From Tubiluchus corallicola (Eukaryota; Priapulida; Priapulimorpha; Priapulimorphida; Tubiluchidae): 64,000 nucleotides of DNA. The stretch is taken from contig JAQGDQ010000333.1 in NCBI GenBank assembly GCA_030141605.1, positions 62,001 to 126,000 on the forward strand, written 5' to 3'. The notes under the pieces are model-generated. The model was given only the letters and a program-made list of their open reading frames with translations, was not told the DNA's origin and ran no database searches. Positions within the stretch are counted from its first letter, which is position 1. Every line of letters starts with the position of its first letter. The position numbers and the translations under genes are program-made. Below, one piece after another: positions 40,301-55,300 of this stretch.

Positions 40301-43300
40301 GCAATACTACATTGTCCTAGCTAGCAATTTATGAATGCTTTTCCAGCATGCAGCTCAGCATGAAACGTTTAGAATAAAAAATTAAATTTGAAAAACGCAT
40401 TAAGCTTCCAGACAAATAAACTTCTTTTGACCAGTCACTTAGCTTTGAACATGAGTGCAAGGCAAAAAAATCGTTAGAAAAAGTCCATTGTCCAGAATTA
40501 CGAACATTACATATTGCCAACATTGTCCGTTAAATGAGAATCCTTAGTTTAAAATCCAATGCGTGAATAACAGGTAACAGCACCCATGCCACAGCGGTTT
40601 TATAAATAACATGTGTTGTTTCTCAAATTTTTAACTCTCGCAAATTTGACAAATACAATTACACTGCATTGTACTGCTTCCACTTTTCTACTGTAACTCC
40701 ATATTAAGTCTAACTTTACCATTTAATCATTATTGTCGATGTGCTAAATAGCAAAATTTTGGTAACTTACTCGTTCTAGGTCTTGACGGAGGTAGATAAG
40801 GAATTTCAACTTCACATACAAGTTATCCTCTTGTTGTCTCACCAAGATTTCTTCTTGCTCTTGCTTAGGTGTAAGCAATGGCTTATTAAATTCCGACTAA
40901 ATAAAATTCAATACAACGGGGCGCTAATAACTGTAAAGGCATTAATAAAATCACACAAAATCATTTAATATTGCAAAAAATGTTAATTCATCACAGAAAA
41001 TGAAATGCTAATGCCAGTCAAAATGGCTTACTATGCCACAAAAAGAATTTTAAAACTATAACAAAAATAAACCATAATAATAACAATAATATAATAAACT
41101 TACAACCTGTGTCAGACGAACTAAAGTAAATAACATGGTTAGCCACTATTACTAAAATAATGAATGTCCCACCTACCTCAGACACATTTTAGTTAACAAA
41201 TCACATTTAAAAAAAATTTACATTAGAACTATGCATTACTTTTCGTTTTTCAAAATAAAGTTATATGCATACTCATAGTGTAAACCAAATCAGGACATAT
41301 TTTGATATGTTGGCTAACTAAGATACTTTTGGTACTCTTTCCCTAACAAAAAAACAACCACATTGGTTTACTTACCCTTCTTTTCAATTTCCAATAGTTG
41401 TAGACCAAATCAACGGCACTAATATCACCATCTAAGCTTGCAGCAATGTCACGAGTGCGAACGTAATTGTAAAACTCTTCCTGAATCTGATTAATCCTGA
41501 AAGAAGACAAGTCAGCTGCTATGAAATTTTGCAATATATCCTTATAAAACAAAGGAAACCAATGCTTAAAATTTGAATGTCTTTAAAATAGCTGGATCTA
41601 ACAGCATCTCTACAGATCAACCTTAAAATGTATGCAAATTGTGAAGTTACTGCGATAAGATTAATATTTAAAGCACTTGATTGCTTAACTGAAAGCACTT
41701 GCATGATCTTGCATTGTTTTCAAAGGCAAGTGTGTCAACATTTAACAATGTTTCGTTTCAGTTGCGGTTTTGCTGGAATGCATCAGCATCGTTAGACGAA
41801 AGCTTACTGCATTAGACAGGGATGAGAATGACAAATTGCAAAAAACTCTGAAACAGGCCGGGGGGTTTCTAGCCACCTTCGCCCCCTAGCAACAAATTGC
41901 AATTTTCTGACCATAGAGAACCTCTAAGTGGACTCAAAATATCGATTACCTTGTTTCAGGCATAATTTAAAATACCCAACTATCAAGGATACATGATACC
42001 TAATTGTCTCAAAAATGCCTAAGTACTGGCCGCTCCTATGCAAAAGTATATAAAAACTGTCCGCAATTGACTCAATCGACTCCGCACAATTGATTCTATA
42101 TTTTTATACATAGAGATATACACATTGTTTCACTGATGTATGTTATGTAAACAAAGTGATGGCCTGCCAACTAGCGGTCAGCTTGTGAAATAATGTACTG
42201 GGTCCGTAAAAATTTTCTCAGCGAATTTATGGGATTTACAGAAATGGCACTACTGGTCTTCCAAAAACTCGGAATTCCACGTATCCGCAGAAAATTCTCA
42301 TCCCTAGTATTAGATAAAATAAAATGCTCAGGGCTAGCCGATTAAGCTTAGGAACCTTCCTATGGAACAGACTAAGCCGCAATTCGAAATGTAGTCAATC
42401 CCTTTTAACCCGTCAAAAAGAAATATTTCAAAAGTATTAAGAGTAACACAATTTGATGCGCGGCATGTTCCTGAGCTCCACGTGGTGTCGCGCGGGCAAC
42501 AGATGATGGACCCGAGGATTATCAAATGATTCTGGCTGACTAGGAACACCCTGGCTGCTGGGGAATGAACAAGGATGGGGCGTGGTGGGAGAATTAGGAA
42601 CTCAGGAACAAGCGAAAGCGAGAAGCCTGTTTTTTCCGAAGTCTTCCCCATTCCGTAATCTGAGTCTGTCCTCCAAAGGCCACCGGCTGTCATGAACCTT
42701 GTCTCTAAAGGCGGGGGAGGGAAAGGAACCTATGACGGAATCTCATCGTGAAGGAGGGTACAGGTCTAAAACGCGTTCCGTGCCGCGGCCACGAGGTAGT
42801 TCTAGAGGCCCGCTCCTGGTCTAGCCACCTGGGAGGGCTGCCTCCGTCAACTCGTGAAAATCTCCTCGCACTCGTAGCTCCAGTTGGCGACTGGATAGGG
42901 GCCTGAGTGTGCGTTGGGGGGGGGCATTCCCGATGCCACCTTTCGTTGACAAGTCCGTCAGTATTAGGTCCCTGATCTCTTCCGTTCGGAGGGGGCTGGT
43001 GAGTGCCAGTCGGCTCCTGGGTTGGAGTTTACCCGTTCTAAAAAACCACAAAACTAATGAAATGTATAAAAAAGAAAAATCGAGCTCAGCACGGCTCACT
43101 ACCCTAACAAAATTAAAACCTGCTGGGAACAAGCCGGTGAAAGCCGGATCTTCCCGTGAACCAAATTTGAAACCAGAACAGCCGGAAATTACGGAGTTCT
43201 TGGAAGGAAAGAAAACTGATGACATGCAAGTCTCTGAAAAAGGGAATCCATGGACTACAAAGACCAGTAAAGGTCCGGCATCGTCAGAGTGTACTCTGAA

Positions 43301-46300
43301 CACCGTACCTGCCCCAGAAGGAGTAGATACCCGGAATCCTGGTGCTCCAAATGAGCCCAGCAAGCCCGAGGAATCGAAACAGATGGGGAAAAATCATGAA
43401 AAAAACCGGCGGAAGAAGGAAAAGAGACGACTTCTGAAAGGTGTGTCGGCTATGTCAATCGCCAATCAGGAGGAGGCTCCCACTCCTAACCCATCGGTGG
43501 TGAAAAAGAGAACGAGCAGCGCTCTCTCAACTCCAAGTCCGATCTCGAACGTGAAGCGACCCCGGGGTGACTCCGGGCAAGCCGGGCGTAAGGGAGAGGA
43601 AGGTCAAAAGGGTGAAGGCACAGAAGGAAGCAGTAAGGCCCCAAGGCTGTGAAGTCCGGCGGCCAACACCTTAAAATTACAAAAAAGGACGCGGGAGAAG
43701 ACCCTCTGGACGGCTCGGATTTACGGGCAATACAGTCGGGGACCTACCGGTGCATTGGAGATGTTGTTGAATATCACACCAATAGACGAGTTCATTCGGT
43801 CGGAGGCGGTCCGAGGGTCATACCGTATAGATACGGCGGGGCTCTGGACAGCGAAGACCGTGGGAACTTTTGGTAAGTCTAAGTCATATCGATGTGTGCA
43901 ATAGCTATAGGCGCGACCTCCAACTGTTGCATATGCCGGGTGATTTAAGAAAAAGAACACGCGTGTTCGAAAGAAATTTCGAATGCCAGATTCAGGAAAG
44001 AGAAATCGCTATCAAATCGGAAGGCGAAATGGATAGGAACTGTGTCAGGTGTTATACCGATGGTTCCAAACTGGACGGAAGGATCGGTGCAGGTATACGT
44101 ATCGAGTATCCGACTGAGTCCAGAGTATTGGAGGAGTTCTTCTATCTTGGGAAATTGAGTACTGTTTTCCAGGCAGAAGTTTTCGCCATATCACAAGCGG
44201 CGGAGATAATGTCTTCGGAAGGACTCCAGAATCAATCAATAGTCATCCTGTCAGACAGCCAGGCGGCTATTAAAGCTACGGAAAACAATACAGTAAAATC
44301 TATCTCGGTTTTACGATGTGTTGAAAACTTGAACATACTTGGAAAAAGAAACCGAGTCTTGGTTACATGGATTCCTGGACACGAAGGAGTACATGGTAAC
44401 GAAGAGGCGGACAAACTTGCTAAAAAGGGATCTGAGCTCTCTCCGGAGGGACCAGAACCCTATCTGCCTGTCCCTTACGCTAGCTGTGTCTACGCGATTA
44501 AGGGATGGAGTCTAAAACGATGGGAAACGTCGTGGAATAATCGTGAGGACTGCAAAAGAACAAAGGAACATGTGGGCTGGGCCTCGGCCCGAGTCTGCAA
44601 TAGGCTCCTGAGTCTCAGTAGAACTCAACTCAACATGGTTATACAGGTCCTAACCGGACACTGTAATCTCCAAAAACATAAAAAAACCACTTGTCGAGCA
44701 CAATCCGCGATTTGCCCGAAATGTGGTCAGGAAGACGAAACACCGGACCATCACGTGGGACGATGCACCGCCTACCAGGGTGCTCGTATCAAATGTCTGG
44801 GAAATAAAAATACAACACTTAGAGCAGTTGTAGAGAATTTAAACCTGAAAAAACTAGCGGCGTATCTGAAACAAGCTGGAAGGCTTGCCGAGTACGACCA
44901 ATAGACGTATAGCAGTGAATAATTGCAATGGGCCTGTTGAAGGCCTCAGCAAAGTGTCGGGGGGTGGGATTTCTCCATCCTATACAATCTCCCCGACACC
45001 ACTGCCCCCCTAATAAAAAAAATAAAAATAAACACAATTTGATAATGGTAATAACCTGCATTCTTTTTCCACAGTAATCTTAATAAAACGTGACTATGCT
45101 CAACAGGTTACTGAACACTTTATAATCATGATCACAGTTTTTTTTAGTTCTCGCTCTATTTCATCTTTCATTCACTACTCCCCCCCCCACTTTTTTAAGG
45201 CTCAAACTGTATGCATCAAAATTATTCTGTAATGTAATTTGCACATGTATATGATGCATTTTGTAATTTCTCGATAATACTGCATTTATTTATATTTATA
45301 TTTACTTAAATGGATAATTATCTGTATTTTAATGATAATTGTAAGGTGCAATGTGGAAATGAATAAACTCTAAACTCTCTTGAGCTTTCGTCATTTAAAC
45401 AGCTAAACAGTTATGCAAAATAATAAAAACAAACACACCTTGCTAATCTTTGTTTAGCAGTTTCTTCTCCTTTGGCTGGAGACTGATCCTTACAATATGA
45501 CAAATCAGCTTTTCTTGGTGAGCCAGAATGCTTTGGACAATAAGCCTAACAAAAGAATTAAATGCAAATAAAAATATTTAACTATTAAACTGTTATAATA
45601 TAACAAGAGTGTGCAAATTTTAAATAAGCAAGTTAAAGCATCGTACCACAACATATTTTAAAAAACTTCTTTATGTTTTCTGGAAAATTTAAGCGATTCT
45701 TTTTAGTAAGCACTGTTGGAAACTTAGGTGTACTGCTGAATTAGCTTTAACTATGGTTGCACATTATACGTTGTACAAACTAAATCAAATGTGAAAGTAT
45801 CACACAATGTCAGCACTATTTCGAGCCTTTATTGTTACTAATCTGGATTCTTGTAACAGTTTATTAACTTGTGATATTCAATATTGGCTCAAAGATCTGG
45901 AAAGGTGTGCAGAATGCTGCTGCATGCCTTATCACTTTCACACCAAAGTTTGACAATACTATGCCAGTTCGGATTTATCTCCACGTGCTTCTAGTGAAAT
46001 TCAGAATTTAGCTTAAAGTAAAATCCCAGTAATTTTCTATTATGTACATAAAACTGCTTATTTGGAAAGAGAAAAAATGAAATCAAATTCCAACATTTTT
46101 ATGCGCAACTACTATCTAGGTAAATTAATAAAACACAGTGATTTGAGCATTCGTGGGGACTTTATCAGCAGAATCTGTGCTCAGCAAACTTTGCTCACGT
46201 ACGGGTTGGGGGGGGGGGTTGATTAACTGTGATCCCACCCCCAAACCCGAACTTTTCCTAAACCCCGCATACCATTCCCGAACATTCAGTCCTGCGCCAA

Positions 46301-49300
46301 GCCCAAATTTAGGCTTATAATATCTCAAAAAAAACAAAGCTTACTTCTGGTTTTTGCGACACGTGCCATTTGTCAAGTTATTCATCGCTTAAATATAGCG
46401 ACAACATATTTTGTAACGAGATTACCTCTATTTAATATAAAATGAAATTCAAAATCTTAATATGATTGTCTTTCGGTGGGAAATACTGCGAGAGTACACT
46501 CAGCCACCTGTAAGAATGACTAAGTTACTCTGGTGTCATGTGATTTGCAAACAATGTTGGAAGAATTTGCAAAAATTATGTAAAAGAATGACACAGTCTT
46601 ACAAAAACATTTTGTGTGACTCCTACTATTAGTATCCTTTCTATCTAAAATTCGCCCAGGCACCTAATTCTGGTCAGTCTGTGTGCATTATTATTCTTTT
46701 CAACAAACATTTAAATACATAGTAAAGTTATGTTTACTTTACTCTTACTTAAGTATATAGGAGTATATACTTTACATACCGAAATGCTCCGTGCATAATA
46801 TAGACATCAAATCGAAATGAGGGAATAAACTTACTGCCCACCCTTACATGTCTTCACTGTACATGTGTTTTGGGTGGTATTATCTCTTTAAACCATGTTG
46901 TGTATATATCAATACTGAATAAATAATAAATTGCTACTACTCGACAGCAAACAATTGTCTTATCATTTACAGAATCGTGTGGTAATTAATGCATTTATAC
47001 CTGCCATCCTGCCAGGCAGCATGTGTGGGCAAAATCAGACCCTAAAGTTAAAGCCGACTGAACTAATTTAGTTGTAATTTTCTTATCTCTGTTGGCTGAT
47101 AATTATGTATAAAGATTCGGAGTCGAGAACCCGGATCCTGAACCTTTCTCCCTATCAACCACTTGCTACCGGACGTTGAAAAATTCTAACCTTGAAGTCA
47201 GTTAGTGGCCAAAACCCCTATCTCAAACGAATAATCATGACACAAACCTCGTACCTGCCCAACCTGGAGGTCACAGTATAGTGCTGCCACATGTCACATA
47301 TCTATATTAAATTTAATAAATGTTTACGTGGTGCTTACATAAGGTAAACGAGTTCATTATTAAACTTAACACCCAGCTGTTTATTACAAATGAAAAAGAA
47401 TTTTAACATAAATTTTCCTGCAAAATTATAAATTTGCCTGATCAGTAAAGCACTGCTTTAGGACATTTTTACTTGCTCTAACTCCATAGCTATGGAATAG
47501 CACGTGTATATTATTTGACACCTAACAGAAAAGCCAGCAAACTACTGAAAACCGTACATGGTTTGTGTGTACTGGAAATTTTTGCAAACTTCTCAAGAAA
47601 ATTTAATTTAAGGTTGTCTCAGTTTATTTTGTTCGCACTTTCCTGATGCAAAAATTTCCAGGCGTAAAAAGTTTCCGGCTAGTGGTGGCTAGTAGTTAAA
47701 ATTAGTGGGGGTGCTGCTTCAGATAATTTTAGCCATTGTTTTAATACTGTGTAAAACAAAACAAAAACATATGTAATTTTAATGTTGTTGTTTGTAGTTG
47801 TAATTTTGAATAAAAATTTATACATCTGAACATTTACACAAAAACTTGATAAAATCCTACACAAAAATTTTTTTGCTTATGAATAACCTAAATTACCGCA
47901 GTTCAAGAATATGCCGGTCATGATTTTTAAGACGTGACAACTGACCACAAACTGTGTGAGCAACCATAGTACTTTCTCTACCTAGCAGCAGATGTTAGCA
48001 GTACAGTGTGCAGAGTGTTAACTCAGACTCAGACATGTGCGCACGGCCACATGTATACAACAGCAAAACGCACCGCTGTGCTGGGCTTTGGAGCACACAA
48101 TACTACTCTCACGTGCATAGGGTTCCGTACAAGTTTAAAGAAAGAACTAAAGAAAAAAGACTTATTATATCGAATATTATCAATAATACTAAATAAAAAT
48201 AGGGGGTGCTGGAGTTCCGCTGTACTTATACACTCGTAAGCCACCATTGAGCAACATGTCAGTTTTACTTGACGATAAGCGTTCAGTTTATGAAACCACG
48301 AAACACTGGATAATGCTAATACAGTTAGCAGTGCCAGCAGCAGCGTTAGTCATTGGCTAATGAAAGGCACCACATACTTTTGTTATGTAATTACTGAAGG
48401 TACTACTCATAGTACACTATTACATGCCCATTTATGTAATGGTATGGGTGTTTAGATTCTTGCATAAGCTGGTAAATACTGGAAACCACAAATTTCTATC
48501 ATCTTTGACCTATATAATTCACCTGGAATGGTTCGTCAGGTTCGTCACGAAAATACCACTTTGCAAACAAGACTATAAAATCCACTGTATAAAAATTTCG
48601 CTCCCACTTTTTTCTGGTTTATGTTATACTTTTACCAAGAAGGAGTTGCAAAGAGAAGAAAAATAAACTGTGGTTTCTTTAATAATAACTATCCAAGATA
48701 AACTGCTCGTTAGCATTGATACATGCTCAAAGTGAAAGTTTTCTACTTAAAATGACTTTTTTAAGAAGCATAACTTATCAGTAAATTTACACACTTCAAA
48801 GTATATATTATTAAAACAACACAACTTTTACTACAAATTTTAATTTACAATTGTTTACAAGCATGTCCAAAAGTTTCGACAGCAATCAGCTGTCAGCACC
48901 AGTGGTACATTATACAAATGACAAACCAGTTTAAATAAGCAGAACCTACAGTATAGAAACTTAAGCGCTAATTTTGTATTTACAAAGAGGCCAAAGTAAT
49001 GAATAAACATAAGAAATAGATACAGCTACAGATTTCTAAGTGTTTGAAAATAAAGTTGATGGAATTGAACTACTTTCCACATTAAGAGCCGGTTTATTAG
49101 GGTACAAAGATAAAATTTCTTTTATTAATAAGTCCCAATTATTTGTAGTTCTGGTCACAATGCTGAAATTATTACAATCATTCTTTGTAATTAAAGCTAG
49201 TTTGAGGAGAATTTTTTTAATTTCTTGCCAGTTCTAGACAAAATACTTAGATGTTTGTGATGTTAAACTGGTTGTTGTTTGTATAATGTACCACTGATGA

Positions 49301-52300
49301 TGAAAGCTGATTTCTATCGAAATGTTTGGACATGTTTTTTTTAAAAGTTGTAAATTAAAGTTTCTAATTGTGTTGTTGTTGTTGTGTTGTTTAAATAATA
49401 AATGCTTTCAAGTGCCTGAATAAATTATCATGCTATGCAACGTTACGAAATTAGTGTTGTGAAATGGAAAAAAGCAAATGTTGTGAAATGTCCAGAAGCA
49501 CAAAACTAGTCATTAAATTGGGGAATATCACCAAAATTAAGTTGGGCTTGACTAACTCGCGATTATATTGCGAATACGAATACGTAGCCCCCATTCTTCA
49601 CGAAAATTTCATGTTTAAGTATCTTTGGCAAAAGTTTGGATAAAATTGTACACAAAATGACCATTTGACCAGGCTGCCATTGAGCATGAACGAACCTGCG
49701 CCCACGCCTGTGATGGCGAAAATTGCCGTATTTCAGACGAAACTTGGCAAAAGTCCCAAGGGGAGAATGAGTATGCACAACACTGTTTGAGCATTTGTTT
49801 ACATCGGCAAGCAGCGTCAGCATACGCAGTTTATACTTAGTGACGGTATCATGGTAAAGGTTAGCTTATTGTGGATTGAATGCGTGATTTGCTCGGTTTC
49901 GTTCATCGTGATTGTTCTTATTGAAAAACAGCCGTGGAATGTGTTACACTAGGATTCAGCAATTAGACGTGATGCAGCCATCACACGGAAAGTGTCGGAA
50001 TATGAAGCCAAAACATAAAAACTTTTAGTTTGCAATAAGCGACAGAAAGTTATTGGAGCAATGAAAGCACAATCTACACAATCTAAAAAAGCTGGATTCA
50101 CGTCTACAAACTGTGTGATAATTTCTCGGCTGTTTGCTTTGAAACATGAGTTTAGGAACATGATGAACTCTAGTATTAAAAATACTGTGCTTACACTTCG
50201 GGCAGATTTAGTCAGATGCAGTTTTTGATAGTGTCTTTTTCAATTTGTTTCATTTTAACCCCAAGTGCATAGTTTATCGATGCAGTTTAGTCATCTCGAG
50301 ATTTGTATCCATTTCAAAAAAATATCACAATTACATTACGTAATGCAATTTTTTGCGCTAAAATTTTATTGATGATGCTTCTCCCTGAATTTTGAATAGT
50401 AACTAAAGAAAAAAATATTGTAAGTCGTAAATTGACAGCTGTAAAATTGTTAATCCTGACACCATAAACAATGACTCCAGCATATTTGGTAATTTGTGTA
50501 GTACAAAGAGTGTTGTACTAGATTATTTTATACTACATATACTTTTTTCAACATTGTAATAGAGTGAGTGTCAGAATAACTTTGCTTGATATAACACAAT
50601 AAATAATTATTTTGTCATTGAACCACATTATATCGTTAGTTTTTTTATTTTGTAAAAGTGGATAATAACATGTTAATAATAAATGTATTATTATCATTCA
50701 TTTTCATTTCAGTCCAAAAAAAAACAAAAGCTAATGAACAACAGTTAACATTCTGGCTGATATTAAAAGTCTTAGCGATTTAACTGACTGAAACACGGCA
50801 AAGTTAAAAATGTTCATATATATTTAATCAATAATTCTACAGCTCATATGTTATAGTCTCTGTTTCCATGGGGTTCTTGTCAGGACTGATAAAACGAAGC
50901 TGTCACTAAAAATTGTCACACTATAATTCATTGAGTTTTTCTGGGTTTACAAATTCATTAATTCTTCTAGCAGAAGGAAGTTACTTTATCGGAACTTGCA
51001 GCTTGTATTGCTGATGATGTTTTCCATTTATGCCACAGGAATTTTCACAATATGCTGTAGGCCAGTCTACTTTTGTGCAATGATTGTTTACACATCTATT
51101 AGAATATACTATAATGGACCTATAACTTTCGATGGTAGTAAAACAACGCTTTTGTTGAATTTGATGAAAACATGTGAATGAGCCGCGCAAGGACAATCAT
51201 CTGTAAAAGGTGACTACCTATCAAACCCAAGGTTAAATACTGTAATGTAGTAATAACAACTTTATTTTTAGTATAGTTGTGTACCACAGTATCACAACAA
51301 GCTGCGGTTACACTCTGCTACGTCATCAACAGAGTTGCGCTAGTTCAATTTTTTCACCGGGAGAGGCGTAAGTGCAGCTCCATGGCATTTCCCGCGAGAT
51401 ACAAAAAAAGTTAATTACTCATTAATTAGACAACGTACTGCTAAATTTTTTTTGCCAAATTGTTCACTGGGAAAGCAACTATAAAATAAGTTTAACTTCA
51501 TTTTCATGATATTCAACCTTTAATGTCTTAGATTGAGAATATTTTTTTTTATTTTTGGCCAGTTCTAGGAGAAATACTCAGATGTTCACTTATTCTTACT
51601 TTAAAGTGTCTGGATGTTTTGCCATTGCAGCTGCTATACTGAAATCTGTAAATAATACCACATCATAAGAATGAGGGTATTTTGTCTTTAAATAGGAAGA
51701 AACAGCCTAAACTGTTGCCAGATTTTAACACAATGCATAAATGAATATGGGGGTACAGCTGCTTGACAATATGACAGACATACATTTTCCAGTTGCAAAG
51801 ACTGAGGACCAGTAAACTGTATTTTGATTTTTTTTTGGAAAAAACTATCAAGATATTTTTTGATGGTTAAGTCAATTAACCACATTGGAAACCTGTTAGA
51901 ATTTAAAAAACTTTTAAAGTCTTAACTTCTTCATGAAATACAAAATGATCTATGTACTAGGGTTTGGATGAAATTGCATTTGGACTGTTTGCAACTGAAA
52001 GATTCAAAACCAGTGCACAGACCAGCAAAAGTGTTCTTTCTAAAAACAGGTGTAGGGAATCTATCCTGATCATGGTGAAGCAGTATGTCTAAAGTGTTGG
52101 GATGGGCTTACCACTAGGACCTACTTTTGTGAAAAAATTTAGCTAAACAATTGTCCTAAAGAATATAAACCAGGGTTTTATTAACACCATAAACTTTTTA
52201 CTGTTCAAATCTATAAATCACATACCTTTGTTTGTAGATTATATAAACTCACGTCACCATTGCAACAAGTTTACTTGTGATATCGAAAATAATAGTTCTT

Positions 52301-55300
52301 TGTTCTTTTTAGACAATACTGCTTCATCATGATCAAGATAAAATCTCTACATCAGTTTTTAGAAAGAACACGTTTGGTGGTCTGTATGCTGATTTTGAAT
52401 CTTTCTTTTGCAAACAGTTCAAATTCAATCTTATTCTTCAAACTCTAGTGTAGTGCAATTTGTATTTCATCAGCCTGTCACAAGTTTCAGGAAGGAGTTA
52501 ATACTATAAAAAGTTTTGTTTAATTTCTAACAGATTTCCAATGACTTAACCACCAAAAATGTTTTGATAAAGTTTTTTTTCCAAAAGGAAATCACCATAC
52601 AATCTAAAAAAACAGTGTATTTACCCATATAGTTTATTGGTCCTCAGTCTTTGCAAGTGGAAAACAAAATCTGTCACATTGTTAAGCAACTGCATCTCTA
52701 TATTCAGTTATGCATTGTGTCAAACTCTGACAACAGTTTAGGGGCTTTTTCTTCTCATTTGAAATCAAAATACCCTTAGTCTGCTAATATTTCGGGGTAA
52801 GAGATTTCATTATAACAGGTGCAATGGCAAAACATCTAGACACTTTAAAGTAAAAAACATGTGAACATACGAATATTTCTTCTAGAACTAGCAAAAAAAT
52901 AAAATATTTTCGTAAATCTAGCATTAATGACCATATTTGTGCTTCTGGACACAAAGCTGATTTTAATAATTTCATCACTGTGACCAAAGCTACAAATAAC
53001 TGGGACTTATTAATAAAAGAAAGATTATCTAAGTATCCTAATAAGCCCTCTTAATGTGCAAAGTACAGTAGTACCTCGAGATACGAAATTAATTTGTTCC
53101 GGAGGGGCTTTCGTATCTTAGAATTTTCGTATTATGAGACAAGATTTACCCTATAAATGGCGTAATCCCCCCCCCCCCCAAAACAGTCGTATAAAGTGTA
53201 AACATTATACCCAACCAAAAGAAATATGTTTGTTAATGATCGTCGTTTTGCTCATAATCCCTTGCGATAGCACTTAAACTCATGCCACTTTCATATTTAG
53301 CTATAATTTCAAGCTTTGTTTCCATTGATATCATTCTTTTCTTCTTATATCACTACCACTGGCACTTGCTTTTTTCGGACCCATTGTTATTGAATGCGTT
53401 CTCGTGAGATTAGAGCACAACAAAGTGTTCTTGTGATGCTACGAAATGCATTTTGAGAGGACCACTGTCGGGCGGCACTTTTGATTTTTGTTTTTGTATC
53501 TTGAATAATTTTTCGTTAAATGGAACGGAACTGTCTTCCACTCGTATTCTGAATTTTTCGTATAATAGGGTTTTCGTAAGTTGAGGTTCACGAGCACTTA
53601 GCTACCCGTTACTCTATCTATTTCTATTTTACAAGTCTATTCATTACTTTGGCCTCTTTGGAAATACATAATTAGTGCATAATTTTCTATACTGCAGGTT
53701 CTGCCGATTTAAACTGGTTTCTTGTTTGTATAGTGTACCACCAATGACAGCTGATTGATGTCGAAACATTTCGACATTTTTAAAGTTGTTAATAATTAAA
53801 ATTAAATTAAAGAAACAGTAAATTAAAGTTTATCATTTATAATTCTTGCTATTTTAAGAAGGAATTACCCCCTGACTACACCTTATTAACTGTCAGCTCA
53901 ATAGCACCACAGGAAACTGTAATACGTTGTACTCTTATCACTAGATAGTGGTTTATGCCTAGAAGACTGTGTGCCATTCCACATTGCAGTGCAACTTTGC
54001 TTAACTCTGGACTTGTATAATAATAATGCAGAAATTTTAGCACATTATATTGGTGTAAATGACTTTGTTCAGTCAGTCCACCCTTGATTAGAAAACTGTG
54101 TGGCGCATAGGAAAGTGGTTAATGCATGGTAAGAGTGTCTAATTACTTACTCAACTAGCTGACTATTTTATAAAATAGATTGTGATAATGTTTGAGACAT
54201 ATTCCTTGAAGTTTTGAGAAAAAAAAGATGGTGAGACTGGGATTTCACTTTAAAACTTTATTTTTATCTTTTAAGCCATAAGATGGAAGCCCACCTATTT
54301 ATTTGAAGTATATGATTTGATTGCTGAATATAAGCCAACTCATTTTCTCAGATCTTCTAGCACTTACTTTCTTGTGGTGCTAGATACAAAACTAAAACAA
54401 AACAAAAGTAGGAACAACAGCATTCTCTTACACCGCACAGAATTTGTGGCAAGGTCTATAACTTGATAAGATATCAATTTCAATATTTCTCAATTTTGCT
54501 AGTAACGGTTTGTAAATTTCAAATATTTTTAGATATAATGTTTTGTAGAAAAGATGTAAATTTCGATATTTCTCAATCTTGCTAGTAACAGTTTGCGAAT
54601 TTCAAATATTTTTAGATACAATTTTTGGAGAACTTGTCAGTTTTTTTCTCATTGTGTCATGCAAAGACTATAAGAAAATTGTATTATAGGCAGTGAGCTT
54701 TATAAATTAACGAACAAACTTATTGATAATTACTGGACCATTTAGTCTGTCGAGGTGAAATTTATACTCAGAAAAACTATATTACCTTAAAGTTAACACC
54801 ACCTTCACCAGGCTCATCGGTGAAAAACTGCTCCATTCTTAAGCCATAATCATAGGCACAAGTTACATGGAAGGCTACCTTACACGACTTTACCTGTAAG
54901 AAAATATAAAATTACTTCAAGAATGTAGAAATTAGATAGTCTGAAGCTACTGGCACTTTTGTTTAGAAACTTGTTTTTGCACATTTACACTATGACGTTT
55001 CCACAAGATAAAAAAAACAAAATTCGAGACCTTAGGAACTTATTTACTATACTATAAAATTACTTTCAAGACTAGCCTTCGAGCAAATAAAAAAAGTACG
55101 AGTTTATAACTTTCACGTACCATCGCAACACAATCATTTTCCCAAATGCAGCAAAAAAATAACATTCACATATCATTATAAATAATACAATGTTGTAACA
55201 ATTTAGCAGAAATTATTAATGCAGCAATAAAATAGCTAGTTAAATACGAAAATCACACAAAATCTGTAAGATATATCATACAATGACTAGTCAAAATTTA

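Larger units (their letters stand above)
42458..45030 (+). mobile_element. Non-autonomous LINE derivative (ORF1 plus RNase H) in a JADE intron
   Basis: 2.57-kb GC-richer element, opposite in strand to JADE. A perfect 13-bp target duplication AACACAATTTGAT sits at 42445-42457 and 45031-45043. It has a long 5' leader, ORF1, a shortened ORF2 carrying only RNase H and a zinc knuckle, and a 3' A-rich tail (AATAAAAAAAATAAAAAT). Endonuclease and RT are missing without loss of the ends, so this is an internal deletion, not 5' truncation. It must have been mobilised in trans. Confidence 0.85.

Noticed and set aside
42821-43363. 180-codon minus-strand frame
   Set aside because: Antisense shadow of the GC-rich ORF1 in the non-autonomous LINE.
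48006-48247. Overlapping short frames on both strands
   Set aside because: No motifs, mutual overlap and intronic location.
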